A stretch of DNA of 53,291 nucleotides from Corallococcus sicarius (lineage in GTDB: Bacteria; Myxococcota; Myxococcia; Myxococcales; Myxococcaceae): assembly GCF_003611735.1 (NCBI RefSeq), contig NZ_RAWG01000024.1, positions 1 through 53,291 of the forward strand, written 5' to 3'. The translations under genes and the position numbers were made by a program. Below are positions 33,625 through 42,460 of the stretch, piece by piece (the first letter of the stretch is position 1; each line of letters begins with the position of its first letter). The notes beneath the pieces were generated by a model, which was given only the letters and a program-made list of their open reading frames with translations, did not search any database and was not told the DNA's origin.

Positions 33625-34094
33625 CTACCGCCCGAGCCGGGCCAGCAGTTCGAGCCGGGCCGCGACGGCCAGCGCATCCGCCCGGTTGTTCTCCACGTCA
33701 TCCGAGTGGCCGCGCACCCAATGCCAGGACACCTCATGGGCGCGGACGGCCTCCAGCAGCTCGCGCCAGAGGTCCGCGTTGGACACGGCCTTCTTGTCAG
33801 ACGTGCGCCAGCCATTGGACTGCCACTTGTCCAGCCACTTCGCCTCGAAGGCGTTGCACACGTACTTGGAGTCGGTGAACACCTGTACGCGGCACGGCAT
33901 CTTCAGCGCCTTCAGCGCCACGAGCGCCGCGGTCAGCTCCATGCGGTTGTTGGTGGAGTCCGGCTCCGACCCCGCGAGCTCCTTGCGGTAGTCCTTCCGC
34001 TCGGGAGCGATGAGGATGGCCCCCCAGCCGCCCAGGCCGGGGTTTGGCGAACAGGCGCCGTCGCAATAGATGTGGACGAGGGGGGGGGCGACAT
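33625..34094 (-). pseudogene. rnhA: Ribonuclease HI, frame-disrupted at a C9/G9 tract near its start
   Basis: RNase HI cuts the RNA strand of RNA-DNA hybrids. The body is intact: HIYCDGACSPNPGLGGWG (Asp), NNRMELTA (Glu), FTDSKYV (Asp), WVRGHSDDVENNRADALA (His and Asp). However, this frame has no ATG, GTG or TTG upstream of the conserved N-terminus. An ATG at 34094 reads MSPPP and is in another frame, separated from the body by a run of nine G (34080-34088, C on the coding strand). One extra base would give a natural start, MSPPPLVHIYCDG. So either the sequence has a homopolymer error or the gene is off, possibly reversibly. The ISAzo13 element ends only 23 bases upstream. Confidence 0.8.
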
Positions 34095-34117
34095 CGAACG
34101 CGCACCCTACCCCGACG

Positions 34118-34149
34118 GTAAGGGCTGGCTCAGAAATTACTTATCCGAT
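34118..34149. repeat. Terminal inverted repeat of the IS, left end
   Basis: Begins GTAAGGG at 34118 and contains the transposase stop codon. It pairs with 35388-35419 at 24 of 32 positions. Confidence 0.75.
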
Positions 34150-35348
34150 TTGGGTTTGAGGACGTAATTCCAGTCGCCATGGAAACATGAGCGGACGAGG
34201 TGGAGTTGGTGCAGGGTCTCTTGAGAGATGCTGATTCCCGTGCGGTAGCGCCACCGGTCCAGCCGCGCTTTCACCTTCAGGACCTTGGCGGTGGTCGTCG
34301 CGCCGATGAGGTTCACCACCGTTTCGTAGTCCTCCAGCGGGCGGCCTCTCCAATTCATGCTGATGTGGCTGAAGAGGCGATGCTCCACCTTGTTCCACTT
34401 GCTCGTGCCGGGCGGGAAGTGGCAGACGCTGATGGCCAGGCCCGTTGCGTCCACCAGCCGCTGCAACTCGGCCTTCCATACCCGGCTCCTCGCGCTGTTG
34501 CTGCCGCCCGAGTCCGCCGTCACCAGCAGTTGCTTCGCCTCGGGATAGCGCTCCCTCCCCATTTTACGCCACCAGCTGGCGATGCTGTTGACGGCGAAGA
34601 CGGGCGTGTCGTGGTCCACCCCCACCGACACCCAAGTGCTGTTGTCCCCGATGTCGTACACACCGTAGGGAATCGCCTTGCCCACTGCGGTGTCCGGGAA
34701 GTCATGCGTCAGGCTCAGCACCGGCGCCCCTGCCGGCTGCCATTCGCGGCCTCCGTTCTTGAACTCCCCCACCAGCTCCTTCTTCTTGGTATCCACCGAG
34801 ACGACCGGCTGCCCCCGAGCCTGGAACTCTCTCACCTGGGCGTTGATGTGATCGAACTGGGCGTTGCGGTCAGGGTGCGACCCTCCCTCCAGCGACTTGG
34901 CGCCAGCCTGCAAGCTGTAGCCCTGGCTCTTGAGCAGCTCGCCCACCTTCTGCGGGCTCATTTCGTAGCCTTGTTTCTCCAGTTCCGCGACCAGCACCTT
35001 CGTGCTCTTGCACGTCCAGCGCAGCGGCGACTCCGGGTCGCCCCGAGTCACGGGGTCCACCAGCGACTCCAGGGCTTCGGTCAGGCCCGGCTGGGCTCCT
35101 TCCACTGGGGGCCGGCCAGCGCCCTTGCGCCGCACCCGCACCAGCTCTCCTGGGGGCTTCTTTCCGCTCACCTCGTCGCGCCCCGTGCGCACCGTCATGC
35201 GCGACAAGCCGGTCGCTCGCGATACCGCAGTGACACCGCATCGCCCCAACGCGAGCGCCTCGGCGCCTGCCCAGCGGCGCGTCACCCGCTCATCCATGAC
35301 GTCTCGGAGTGCCTGGTAGCGCTCCGCCACTGCCTTCTCCGCTTCCAT
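34137..35348 (-). CDS. ISAzo13-family transposase (DDE type)
   Basis: 403 aa. The N-terminal HTH region (ALGRCGVTAVSRATGLSRMT) is followed by a DDE catalytic domain of the ISAzo13 type: Asp in VVSVDTKKKELVG, Asp in VTADSGGSNS and Glu in FPPGTSKWNKVEHRLFS. The segments SLTHDFPD and ISMNWRGRPLEDYETVVNLI are typical of this family. All three catalytic residues are present and the frame is uninterrupted, so the element may still be mobile. It is transcribed toward rnhA and may affect its expression. Confidence 0.92.
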   Translation of the reverse strand: MEAEKAVAERYQALRDVMDERVTRRWAGAEALALGRCGVTAVSRATGLSRMTVRTGRDEVSGKKPPGELVRVRRKGAGRPPVEGAQPGLTEALESLVDPVTRGDPESPLRWTCKSTKVLVAELEKQGYEMSPQKVGELLKSQGYSLQAGAKSLEGGSHPDRNAQFDHINAQVREFQARGQPVVSVDTKKKELVGEFKNGGREWQPAGAPVLSLTHDFPDTAVGKAIPYGVYDIGDNSTWVSVGVDHDTPVFAVNSIASWWRKMGRERYPEAKQLLVTADSGGSNSARSRVWKAELQRLVDATGLAISVCHFPPGTSKWNKVEHRLFSHISMNWRGRPLEDYETVVNLIGATTTAKVLKVKARLDRWRYRTGISISQETLHQLHLVRSCFHGDWNYVLKPKSDK

Positions 35349-35387
35349 CTCAGCCCAACGATGCTCGGCTGCCTGTCTATTCCCCTA

Positions 35388-35419
35388 TTCGACTAATTAA
35401 TTCCTGAGCGGTCCCTTAC
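35388..35419. repeat. Terminal inverted repeat of the IS, right end
   Basis: Reverse complement begins GTAAGGG and continues with GCTCAG and AATTA. It joins the truncated IS630-type transposase gene at 35420. Confidence 0.75.
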
Positions 35420-36277
35420 GCGGCAACAGCTGGAGTGGGTGGCGGCGTTGTCCAGAATGAAGTGCAGACGCTTCGCCTTGGGAGAGGCCGCCGCCACCGC
35501 TCGCACCAGGTCGATGAAGAGCGCACTCGTCTTCCTCTGCCCCTTGACCCACGTCAGCCTGCCGGTGTGCGCATCCAGGGCCCCGGCCACGTACTGCTTG
35601 CGGTTATTGCCCGGCGTCACCACCTCTCGCCGCTGACCGGGCAGCATCCAATCGAGCCCGATTTTGGGATTGCGGTGCACGTCCATCTCGTCCTCATAGA
35701 GGACGGGTTCCTGGGGACGGGCGTAGGTGGCCCAGCACTTCAATTGCCACAGGCGCTGGCGCCGTCGACACGAGGGACAGGGGCAGCGCACCACGGACCG
35801 AGGCCACTTGCGACGTGCGCCCACCGAGATCAGCGCGCGCCCCATCGTCGCGGGCGAGACGCGCACGCGGCCGCGACGCTCCACCTCGCGCGCCAGCAAC
35901 TCGCGAGTCCACGTCGTGCGCCGCCAGCCGGACTGCTGGGGCGTCCCCTCCAGCACCCGGCACAGGTTTTTGCGGAACCGCGCGTCCACCTTGCGCGGGC
36001 CGTTGAAGGCTCTGCCATCTCGCAATCCCGCACGGCCGCGCTCCCGGTATCGCAGCACGGCGGACACCACGGTGGAGGTGGCGCACAGCAGCTCCCGCGC
36101 CGCCTGGGCTCGCGACTGGCCCGCCGCCACCTTGGCCACCGCCAGGCACCGCCACAGGGTGGGCGGGCAGCCAGTCTTCTCCCCCCAACGCGTCAGGCGC
36201 CTGCGGTCACAACAGCCCAGGCACGGCTGTTGTCCTCCCTGAGGCAGGGCTCGCTTCTTCCTCCGGTTCTTGCGCAC
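35420..36277 (-). pseudogene. IS630-family transposase, 3' end removed by the ISAzo13 element
   Basis: About 286 native residues. The HTH region (AGQSRAQAARELLCATSTVV) and winged segment precede the first Asp (YEDEMDVHRNPKIG, from LYEDE) and the second Asp in LHFILDNAATHSS. The frame then runs straight into the right inverted repeat of the ISAzo13 element and stops at 35393, so the PEANxIE-type end with the catalytic Glu is missing. The missing part is not found on the other side of the element. The product should be inactive. The other end of the IS630 element was not located. Confidence 0.85.
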
Positions 36278-36416
36278 ACAAGGCCGAACGGAGCGAGTCC
36301 CAGCCCCTTCCCCGCGCTGCTGGCGCCCGCCTACTCTCCAGGCCGTTCGAGAATCGCGCTCCGTCGTTCAGCTCATGCCGACCAGCTGGATTCATGCGGC
36401 CGGGCGCTGAAGCTTC

Positions 36417-37334
36417 TCACGGGAAGAAGATATCGCGCACCGTGACGGCTTGCGCTGCGCCTTCCGCCCACAGCTTGAGGGTGTAGGGACCGCGCGCCGT
36501 GGATGAAGGCAGCTCGAATTCCATGATGCCCATGGCGCTTTCCTTCGGTGCGATGGGCTCCTGGGGCCAGACGACCAGCGCGTGCACGGTGTGCCCGGAC
36601 CCATCCACCAGCGCCGCGCCCTTGAACCTCCAGGGCACCTCTCCCTGGTTGTCCAACTCTGCTTGCACCGCGGCGCGAGTGGAGGCACGGAAGGTGCGCA
36701 CCCGCGTCACGGAGAAGACCAACCCTGGCGTGCTTTGTGGGTCGCGCAGCAGGTCGCGGGAGGACACGCCCTCAAGCCCCATCACTCCGGAGAGCAGCAG
36801 GCCGGTCAGCCCATCGGGCCGCGCCTGCGTCGTGCGCAGGCGTTCCACCTCCGCCCGGGCGCGCCCGACTTCCGCGCGCAACTGCCGGACCTCCTCCTGA
36901 TACGACTCCACACCGCGCCGATGGCGATACAACTCCGCCTGACGCTGCCCCGAGACGGGATGCACCACCAGCACCAGCTCCGCGCGCAAGGGTGCCTCCC
37001 CGTCCGCGAAGACGAGGGTCAACTTCAGCCGGGTGCCTTCCTTCAGGTCATGGCGAGGCAGGAGCGCGAGAGTGTCCGTGCCCTCCATGACCCGGCGGAA
37101 GTTCTCCCGTCCAGACAGCTCCCACCGCGCCACGGGCGAGTCGCTCAACAGGAGGGTCGCCAGGCCCGGACTGATACGCAGTTCTTGCGGTGGTTGCTCC
37201 CGGTCGGCGGACCATTCGATGCGGCCCGCACCCTCCTCATCCGGAGCACCCGTCACCTGGGCCGCCGCCACCGACGCGAAGGCATGGGCCACCAGCAGGG
37301 CGACCTTCAACGATGGGCGAGGGAAGAGGGTCAC
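36417..37334 (-). CDS. DUF2381 family protein (Myxococcus paralogous family)
   Basis: 305 aa. A signal peptide (ALLVAHAFASVAAAQ) sends it to the envelope. The body has an N-terminal beta domain (ELRISPGLATLLLSD, RHDLKEGTRLKLTLVFADG), a coiled-coil helix (EEVRQLRAEVGRARAEVERL) and a C-terminal beta domain (GEVPWRFKGAALVD, LKLWAEGAAQAVTVRDI). This is the plan of DUF2381 proteins, which are abundant in Myxococcaceae and often sit after kinase genes. It starts with GTG overlapping the kinase stop (GTGA), so the two are translationally coupled. A role as an extracytoplasmic partner of the kinase is inferred. Confidence 0.88.
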   Translation of the reverse strand: MTLFPRPSLKVALLVAHAFASVAAAQVTGAPDEEGAGRIEWSADREQPPQELRISPGLATLLLSDSPVARWELSGRENFRRVMEGTDTLALLPRHDLKEGTRLKLTLVFADGEAPLRAELVLVVHPVSGQRQAELYRHRRGVESYQEEVRQLRAEVGRARAEVERLRTTQARPDGLTGLLLSGVMGLEGVSSRDLLRDPQSTPGLVFSVTRVRTFRASTRAAVQAELDNQGEVPWRFKGAALVDGSGHTVHALVVWPQEPIAPKESAMGIMEFELPSSTARGPYTLKLWAEGAAQAVTVRDIFFP

Positions 37335-39163
37335 TCGAAATGGTCCACGGCCCGAAGGTAGACCGTGCTCCTGATGATCACCTGGTCATCCGTGCTGCCT
37401 TCCAAGAGGGGCATCCCATGTTCGACTCCGCTCCCATTCAGCATCTCCATGCAGATTGGATAGCGCTCTCCCTTCGGGGTGCGGGCCTCGGTGAAGCGGC
37501 CAAACAGGTACTCCCCCCGGATGAGGGTACCGAGCACCACGGTCTGCTGCGGGAGCTTGCCCATTCCTAGCGGGATCCTGACGGGAGGCGACCGTCCTTC
37601 CTGGACTGGAATGGCCCGCTCTCCCCCACCAAACGGCAGGAACGACCCCGTTTCCGCGCGTCCCGTGCGGATGCCCAGCTTCTCCATGGCCTCCAGGGCG
37701 CCCGCCGGGCACTCCTCCGGCGGTGGTGAAGCACGCAGTTGGGGCCCGCTGGAGGGGCAACCCAGGGCGGAGCAGGTGACGGCGGCGAGCACGGCGCGGG
37801 ACACGGCCGTCCGGGTTCGGGTGGGGCGGCGGGTCTCGGGAGGAGTCTTCGTCACGGGCGTCTCTTCTTTCAGCGGATGCGTCACCTCGGGGGCGACGGC
37901 CACAGGAGGAGCCGCCACCCGGGGTGGCAGGACTGCGGCCGGATCAGCTTCTGGTGCAGAAGCAGAAGTCGCTACTTCCCCGCCCGTTTCCAATCGAGGC
38001 TCCCCGTGCTCCCGAGCGAGCCCACCGCGCCATGCCCAGGCGCCCAGCAGCCCCGCCATCACGCACGCCAGCAGTCCCCACCCCTTCCACCATGCCCCTG
38101 GCCGACGAACGATGCGTGGGGGCACCCGCGCATGTACAGACGGCGGGATGACTGGCGGCAGGGGCACCTTCCCCCTGCGGGGCGGTCCCGGCGCCTCACC
38201 GTGCGCCATCCAGGCTTCGTGCTCCTCGGCTTCATCCCGGGGCACCGGCGTCGCAGGGGCCTCCGCCACGTCCGGGAGCAGCGGCACATCCCACGCGTCA
38301 TCCATCACCAGCGCCGCCAACGCTTCGTCCAGGGCCCGCGCCCCCTCACCGCGCGCCTCGGGCGTCTTCGCCAGCAAACGCAGACACAGCAGGCTCACGG
38401 CCTCCGGCACACGCGGGTTGCGCACGTGCGGCGGCACCGGGGGGTCACGGATGAGGGTCTCCACTTCCGTGGCGGTGACGGGCGCTTCGAAGGGATGCCG
38501 GTCCGTGAGCATCCAGTAGAGGACCACCCCCAGCGCATACAGGTCGTCCGCGCGCGTGGCCTCGTAATGCGCGTCCTCCTGTCGCCCACGCTCACGGCGG
38601 AAGGCCAGCGCCTCCGGGCTGCGGTACTGCGGCGTGCCCGGCGGCAGGATGCCCTGGGTCAGTCGGAGCGCCCCCGCGTAGTGTCCGACGCCCACGTCCA
38701 GCAGCACCGCCTCGCCGGTGGCCTCCCGCACCTGGATGTTGGACTCCTTGATGTCCCGGTGCAGCGCCTTCTTGCCGTGGAGCGCCGCGAGGCCGTGCGC
38801 CAGGTTCCGCATCAACGCCACCACCCGCCGCGCGCTGGGGTTCTCTTCGCGCACCCAGCGGTGCAGCGTGCGCCCCTCCACCAGCTCCATGGCCAGATAG
38901 AACCAGGTGGGCTGCTTCTCCGGATGCAGCCCGCAATGCCGGAAGCCCACCACGTTGGGGTGCTCCAGGCGCATGAGGATGGACACCTCGCGCTCCGCCC
39001 AGCTCCCCATCCCCGGATGCGCCTGGAGCTTCAACGCGAAGGACTCGCCACCGCGACGGGCACGGTAGACCGCGCCACTGGCACCCCGGCCGAGCAGCGC
39101 CTCCACGATGAAGCCCCCTACGTCCGTGCCCGGCGGCAGGTCCGCGATGTGCTGGCCGTTCAC
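37331..39163 (-). CDS. Membrane Ser/Thr protein kinase coupled to DUF2381
   Basis: 610 aa from the GTG at 39163, which gives the usual myxobacterial start NGQHIADLPPGT; an ATG at 39238 would add 25 residues. Kinase domain: glycine loop LGRGASGAVYRA, Lys in FALKLQ, HRDIKESN, and DVG in place of DFG with Asp kept, so activity is plausible. A transmembrane helix (WGLLACVMAGLLGAWAW) follows. The periplasmic part of about 200 residues is disordered at first, then has a small domain with FLPFGGGERAIPVQEG and PICMEMLNGSG. It overlaps the DUF2381 gene by 4 bases and is divergent from the XRE regulator. Confidence 0.9.
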   Translation of the reverse strand: MNGQHIADLPPGTDVGGFIVEALLGRGASGAVYRARRGGESFALKLQAHPGMGSWAEREVSILMRLEHPNVVGFRHCGLHPEKQPTWFYLAMELVEGRTLHRWVREENPSARRVVALMRNLAHGLAALHGKKALHRDIKESNIQVREATGEAVLLDVGVGHYAGALRLTQGILPPGTPQYRSPEALAFRRERGRQEDAHYEATRADDLYALGVVLYWMLTDRHPFEAPVTATEVETLIRDPPVPPHVRNPRVPEAVSLLCLRLLAKTPEARGEGARALDEALAALVMDDAWDVPLLPDVAEAPATPVPRDEAEEHEAWMAHGEAPGPPRRGKVPLPPVIPPSVHARVPPRIVRRPGAWWKGWGLLACVMAGLLGAWAWRGGLAREHGEPRLETGGEVATSASAPEADPAAVLPPRVAAPPVAVAPEVTHPLKEETPVTKTPPETRRPTRTRTAVSRAVLAAVTCSALGCPSSGPQLRASPPPEECPAGALEAMEKLGIRTGRAETGSFLPFGGGERAIPVQEGRSPPVRIPLGMGKLPQQTVVLGTLIRGEYLFGRFTEARTPKGERYPICMEMLNGSGVEHGMPLLEGSTDDQVIIRSTVYLRAVDHFE

Positions 39164-39307
39164 GCTTCCGCCCCTGGCGCCTGGAAGCCTTCGCTCCGCG
39201 TCGCGATGACTCCCATGGAATCCCAAGTCTACCAGCATGAATACCTGGCAAGTCGAGTCGCGTTCCCACCGGCCAAGCCATGGACTTTCCGTTACGCTCC
39301 CCCGCGC

Positions 39308-39655
39308 ATGGACGAACAACTGGGCATGAAGGTAGGCAAGGCCGCGCGCGAAGCCCGAGCGCGGCTCGGCCTGACGCAGGCGGAGGTCGCCGCCACCGTG
39401 GGGATGAACACCATGGTCTACAGCCGCGTGGAGCGAGGGAAGATGGTGCCCAGCGCCACGATGCTGTGCCGACTGAGCATGGCGTTGCGCGTGAGCACGG
39501 ATGAACTGCTGGGACTGGCGCGGCCGGACGCGGGGGCCCGCCGCGAGGTCCGGAAGGAACCTGCCGCCTTGCGGCGGCTGGTGACCCTGGCGCGCGAATT
39601 GGAGGAGGAGAAGCTGGACGCGCTCGTCACCATGGCCCGCGCCTTGTCACGCTGA
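39308..39655 (+). CDS. XRE-family helix-turn-helix regulator
   Basis: 115 aa from the ATG at 39308. An HTH_XRE domain occupies residues about 8-65: KAAREARARLGLTQAEVAATVGM, then YSRVERGKMVPS and LCRLSMALRVSTDELLG. The C-terminal 45 residues are a charged helix (RRLVTLARELEEEKLDALV), probably for dimerisation. It shares a 144-base divergent region with the kinase gene and ends 9 bases before the convergent pseudokinase gene, so it could regulate one of the two. No target site identified. Confidence 0.9.
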   Translation: MDEQLGMKVGKAAREARARLGLTQAEVAATVGMNTMVYSRVERGKMVPSATMLCRLSMALRVSTDELLGLARPDAGARREVRKEPAALRRLVTLARELEEEKLDALVTMARALSR

Positions 39656-39664
39656 AGCGCGCAC

Positions 39665-40870
39665 CTACCCCCGGGGCTCGCGAACGGGCGGCGGTGTCAG
39701 CGCCTGTGCGTCCATTCCCGCGGGGAAGAGGTCTTCGTCCTCCAGCTCCACCTGGTCCCGGACGGAGCTGGCGTCGGCGATGAGGCGGGCCAGCTCCTCC
39801 GCTACCTCCTTGCGTCCATACAGCCCGCCCCCGCCTCGTTGTTGCTGCTCCCGGGCGAGCCCCTCCCGCAGCGCATCCCGCAGGACGCCAGCGGTCCCGG
39901 GGCGGTCCCCGGGCTCGCGCCGGAGGGACTGCTGGAGCGCGGCGCCGAACGCCACGGGCAGCCCCGCCACCGCGCGGGCCACGTCCTGGGGCGTGTAGCG
40001 CTGGACCTGCTCCAACATGCACGTCAGCGGCAGGGACGGCTCCTCCTCCACCTGGAGGCCGTGGCGGGCGGGGCCGTCCTCCTTCGCGACACCTTCCATC
40101 GCGTCCTGGAAGAGGTGGCGTCCCGTGGCCAGCTCCAGCAGTGAGAGCCCCAGGGAGAAGAGGTCCGAGGCAGGCGTCAGCGCTTCTCCCCGCAGATACT
40201 CGGGCGAGGCATACGCCACGTCGCCCTTGAGGAGCCGTCCCTGCGTCTCCTCGCGCCCCACCAGATGGGAGTAGGCGGCTCCGAAGTGCGTCAGCTTCAC
40301 CGTGCCGTCCCGGGCAATCCTCACGTTGCGGGGGCTGACATCGCGATGCACCAGCCCCAGGGGACGCCCCGTGCCGTCGGTGAGGGAATGGGCGTGGTCC
40401 AGCGCGTCCGCAAGCTCCGCTCCCACGAAGAGGGCGAAGGCCACGGACACGGGGCGCTCCCGCATGGCCATCAGGCACAGCACCGTGTCCAGGGACGGGC
40501 CGTCCACGTACTCCATCACGACGTAGGGTTTGCGCTCGTGGACCTTGAAGTGGTGCACCTGGGCGATCGCGGGGTGGCGCAGGCGGTAGGCCAGCTGCAC
40601 TTCCTCCAGGAGCCGGTGGCGCCGCTCCCGCGTGGCTGGAGTGTGCAGCCGCTTGACGAAGACAGGACCCGGCAGGCCGCGCGGCTCATGGCGCTCGGCC
40701 AGCATCAGCACCTCGCCATTGGAACGACGGTCCACGGTGCGAAGGAAGTCGTAGCGGGTGTCAGCGATCTGGAAGAGGAAGTGCGAGCGCTCGGGTCCGA
40801 AGGGGAGCCGCCGCGGGTGGGACGTGGGCGCATCCCGGCTGGACGGGTTGACGCGGTCGGTGGTCTGCAA
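39665..40870 (-). CDS. Predicted pseudokinase (Ser/Thr kinase-like)
   Basis: 401 aa. A kinase-like domain (about 35-290) has K73 in VFVKRL and HRDVSPRN (D177, N182). The DFG motif is replaced by HFG (H195 in KLTHFGAA), and the glycine-rich loop is not recognisable (TVDRRSNGEV). The Asp of DFG binds magnesium, so phosphotransfer is expected to be lost or very weak. The later APE/DxxSLG region (ASPEYL, SDLFSLGLSLLELA) is intact, so the fold is kept. The tail is charged (LEDEDLFPAGMD) with no membrane segment. It may act as a scaffold or regulator for nearby kinases. Confidence 0.85.
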   Translation of the reverse strand: MQTTDRVNPSSRDAPTSHPRRLPFGPERSHFLFQIADTRYDFLRTVDRRSNGEVLMLAERHEPRGLPGPVFVKRLHTPATRERRHRLLEEVQLAYRLRHPAIAQVHHFKVHERKPYVVMEYVDGPSLDTVLCLMAMRERPVSVAFALFVGAELADALDHAHSLTDGTGRPLGLVHRDVSPRNVRIARDGTVKLTHFGAAYSHLVGREETQGRLLKGDVAYASPEYLRGEALTPASDLFSLGLSLLELATGRHLFQDAMEGVAKEDGPARHGLQVEEEPSLPLTCMLEQVQRYTPQDVARAVAGLPVAFGAALQQSLRREPGDRPGTAGVLRDALREGLAREQQQRGGGGLYGRKEVAEELARLIADASSVRDQVELEDEDLFPAGMDAQALTPPPVREPRG

Positions 40871-40949
40871 GAGGCCTCATTTCGATGACTAGACCTCTGG
40901 AGTCTACTTCTGACACGACCTCAATCAAGGCCCGTCCAGCCCGAGGCGC

Positions 40950-42389
40950 TCAAGTCCCGTCAATGAGCCGGGTCGCCAGGTCCGGGCTGAACTGTCCCGC
41001 GGGCGTGCCCGGCGCGATGCCGCACTGGCCATCCGAGTCACCCGGCACCTTCACCCACAGCAGCAGCTCCGCGCCGCCGCCCGTCTGCGAGGGCGTGCCC
41101 AGCTTGCGGCCCGCCGGGTTGCACCACTCGCCGTTGGAGCCGTTGCCATTGCGGCTGGTGTCCACGACGAACTGCCGCGTGTAGCCGTAGCGGCTGGACA
41201 GCGCGGAGTTGACCGCACCGCCGTACGTGGCGGACTCGCTGGTGATGTAGAAGTTGGACACGTTGATGGAGAAGCCACGCACGTTGCGCACGCCCGCGGA
41301 CTCCAGCCGCTGCGCCATCGTGTCGGCAGCAATCCACCGCGCGTTGCCGCCGTCCAGGTACGCCCAGGTGTTGGGCGCGCGGTCGCGGAGCTGCTCGGTG
41401 GCGTAGCGCAGCAGGCCCAGCCGCGTCTGGCGCTCCGCGTCGCTGGGGAGGCAGTCCAGCTGCGCGACGGCGTCCGGTTCGATGATGACAATCGCAGGCC
41501 GGTTGCCCAGGCCCGTCGCGAAGGCGGAGATCCATGCACGGTACGCCTCCGGGCTCCCCGCGCCGCCGCCGGAGTGGCTGCCGCAGTCGCGGCCCGGGAT
41601 GTTGTAGGCCACCAGCACCGGCAGCTTGTCCGCCGCGTCCGCCGCGCCCACGAAGCCCGACACCGCCTGCGCGATGTCACCACTCCAGTTGCCGAACCAG
41701 CGCGCCATCGGCTTGCTCGCGATGGAGGCGTTGATGCGCGCCGCGCGGCCGTCCCCGCCGTTGGCGCGCACCCAGTTCGCCGGGTTGGAGTTCGGGTCCA
41801 CGTAGAAGCCGCTCGTCATCGCCACCGGACCGGAGCCCGTCGTCCCGCCCTCGGTGGTGAGTGAGATGTCATCCAGCCGCACCGTGACAGCGTTGGCCCG
41901 CCCGCCCAACTGGAACGTCACCTGGCCCTGCCCCGTGGACAGCGAGGAGGTGAACGGGAAGCTGATGCGCCGGGAGGTGCCGTCCAGCGTGAAGGACTCG
42001 CTGAGCGTCGTCGCATACGGCGCGGTGTCCTGCTGCACCGTCACTCGCGCGGTGATACCCGCCGTGGCCGTGGCCGTGAAGGCCAGCGTGTAGGCCTTCC
42101 CCGCCACCAACGTCAGGCCACTCTGCCCCACGATGGCGTCCCACGGGTTGGCCGTGTTCGCCGCCACGTCCACGCGCCACTGCCCGCTCTCCACCCGCGA
42201 CTGCGTGCTGGCGTTGTTCCACCACGGCGCCGTCGTGCCGGCGTTGAAGGTGCCGTTGGAGAGCAGTTCGACGAGCGCCGCCTGCTCCACGGACACCGGA
42301 GCGTCCGCCTGAGTCTCAGGCGTCGCGGGACCGCAGGACAGGAGCACCGCAGGCAATGACAACCACCGGAAGAAACCAGGGAGATTCAT
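40950..42389 (-). CDS. GH6 cellulase/cellobiohydrolase lipoprotein with N-terminal carbohydrate-binding module
   Basis: 479 aa. The lipobox VLLSC (Cys19) gives a lipoprotein. Residues about 40-180 form a CBM4/9-like beta-sandwich (LSNGTFNAGTTAPWWNN). The catalytic GH6 domain starts at SGFYVDPNSNPANWV and has VAYNIPGRDCGSHSGGG, the catalytic acid in IIEPDAV and the closing LLLWVKVPGDSDGQC. GH6 enzymes cleave beta-1,4-glucan with inversion. It is probably displayed on the cell surface. An AT-rich palindrome 72 bases upstream of the start may be its control site. Confidence 0.93.
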   Translation of the reverse strand: MNLPGFFRWLSLPAVLLSCGPATPETQADAPVSVEQAALVELLSNGTFNAGTTAPWWNNASTQSRVESGQWRVDVAANTANPWDAIVGQSGLTLVAGKAYTLAFTATATAGITARVTVQQDTAPYATTLSESFTLDGTSRRISFPFTSSLSTGQGQVTFQLGGRANAVTVRLDDISLTTEGGTTGSGPVAMTSGFYVDPNSNPANWVRANGGDGRAARINASIASKPMARWFGNWSGDIAQAVSGFVGAADAADKLPVLVAYNIPGRDCGSHSGGGAGSPEAYRAWISAFATGLGNRPAIVIIEPDAVAQLDCLPSDAERQTRLGLLRYATEQLRDRAPNTWAYLDGGNARWIAADTMAQRLESAGVRNVRGFSINVSNFYITSESATYGGAVNSALSSRYGYTRQFVVDTSRNGNGSNGEWCNPAGRKLGTPSQTGGGAELLLWVKVPGDSDGQCGIAPGTPAGQFSPDLATRLIDGT

Positions 42390-42460
42390 GGGGCACTCCT
42401 CACCACGGGGGAAGTGCCATTCATGCGGAGGCCCGAGCCGGGAAACAAGACCTTCCTGTT

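Larger units (their letters stand above)
34118..35419 (-). mobile_element. ISAzo13-family insertion sequence, complete
   Basis: About 1302 bp bounded by imperfect terminal inverted repeats: GTAAGGG-nnn-GCTCAG-n-AATTA at both ends, 24 of 32 positions identical. It carries one transposase gene that fills nearly the whole element. No target duplication is visible, and the two flanks do not rejoin into one gene, which suggests a deletion next to the element after insertion. Confidence 0.8.

Noticed and set aside
33797-34105. GTG-initiated minus-strand frame over the rnhA 5' part
   Set aside because: Its residues are Arg/Pro-rich and out of frame with the conserved RNase HI sequence.
37331-37760. 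DVG in place of DFG in the 37331-39163 kinase considered as a second pseudokinase
   Set aside because: The catalytic Asp, Lys and HRD are kept; Phe-to-Val at the second position does not by itself abolish activity.
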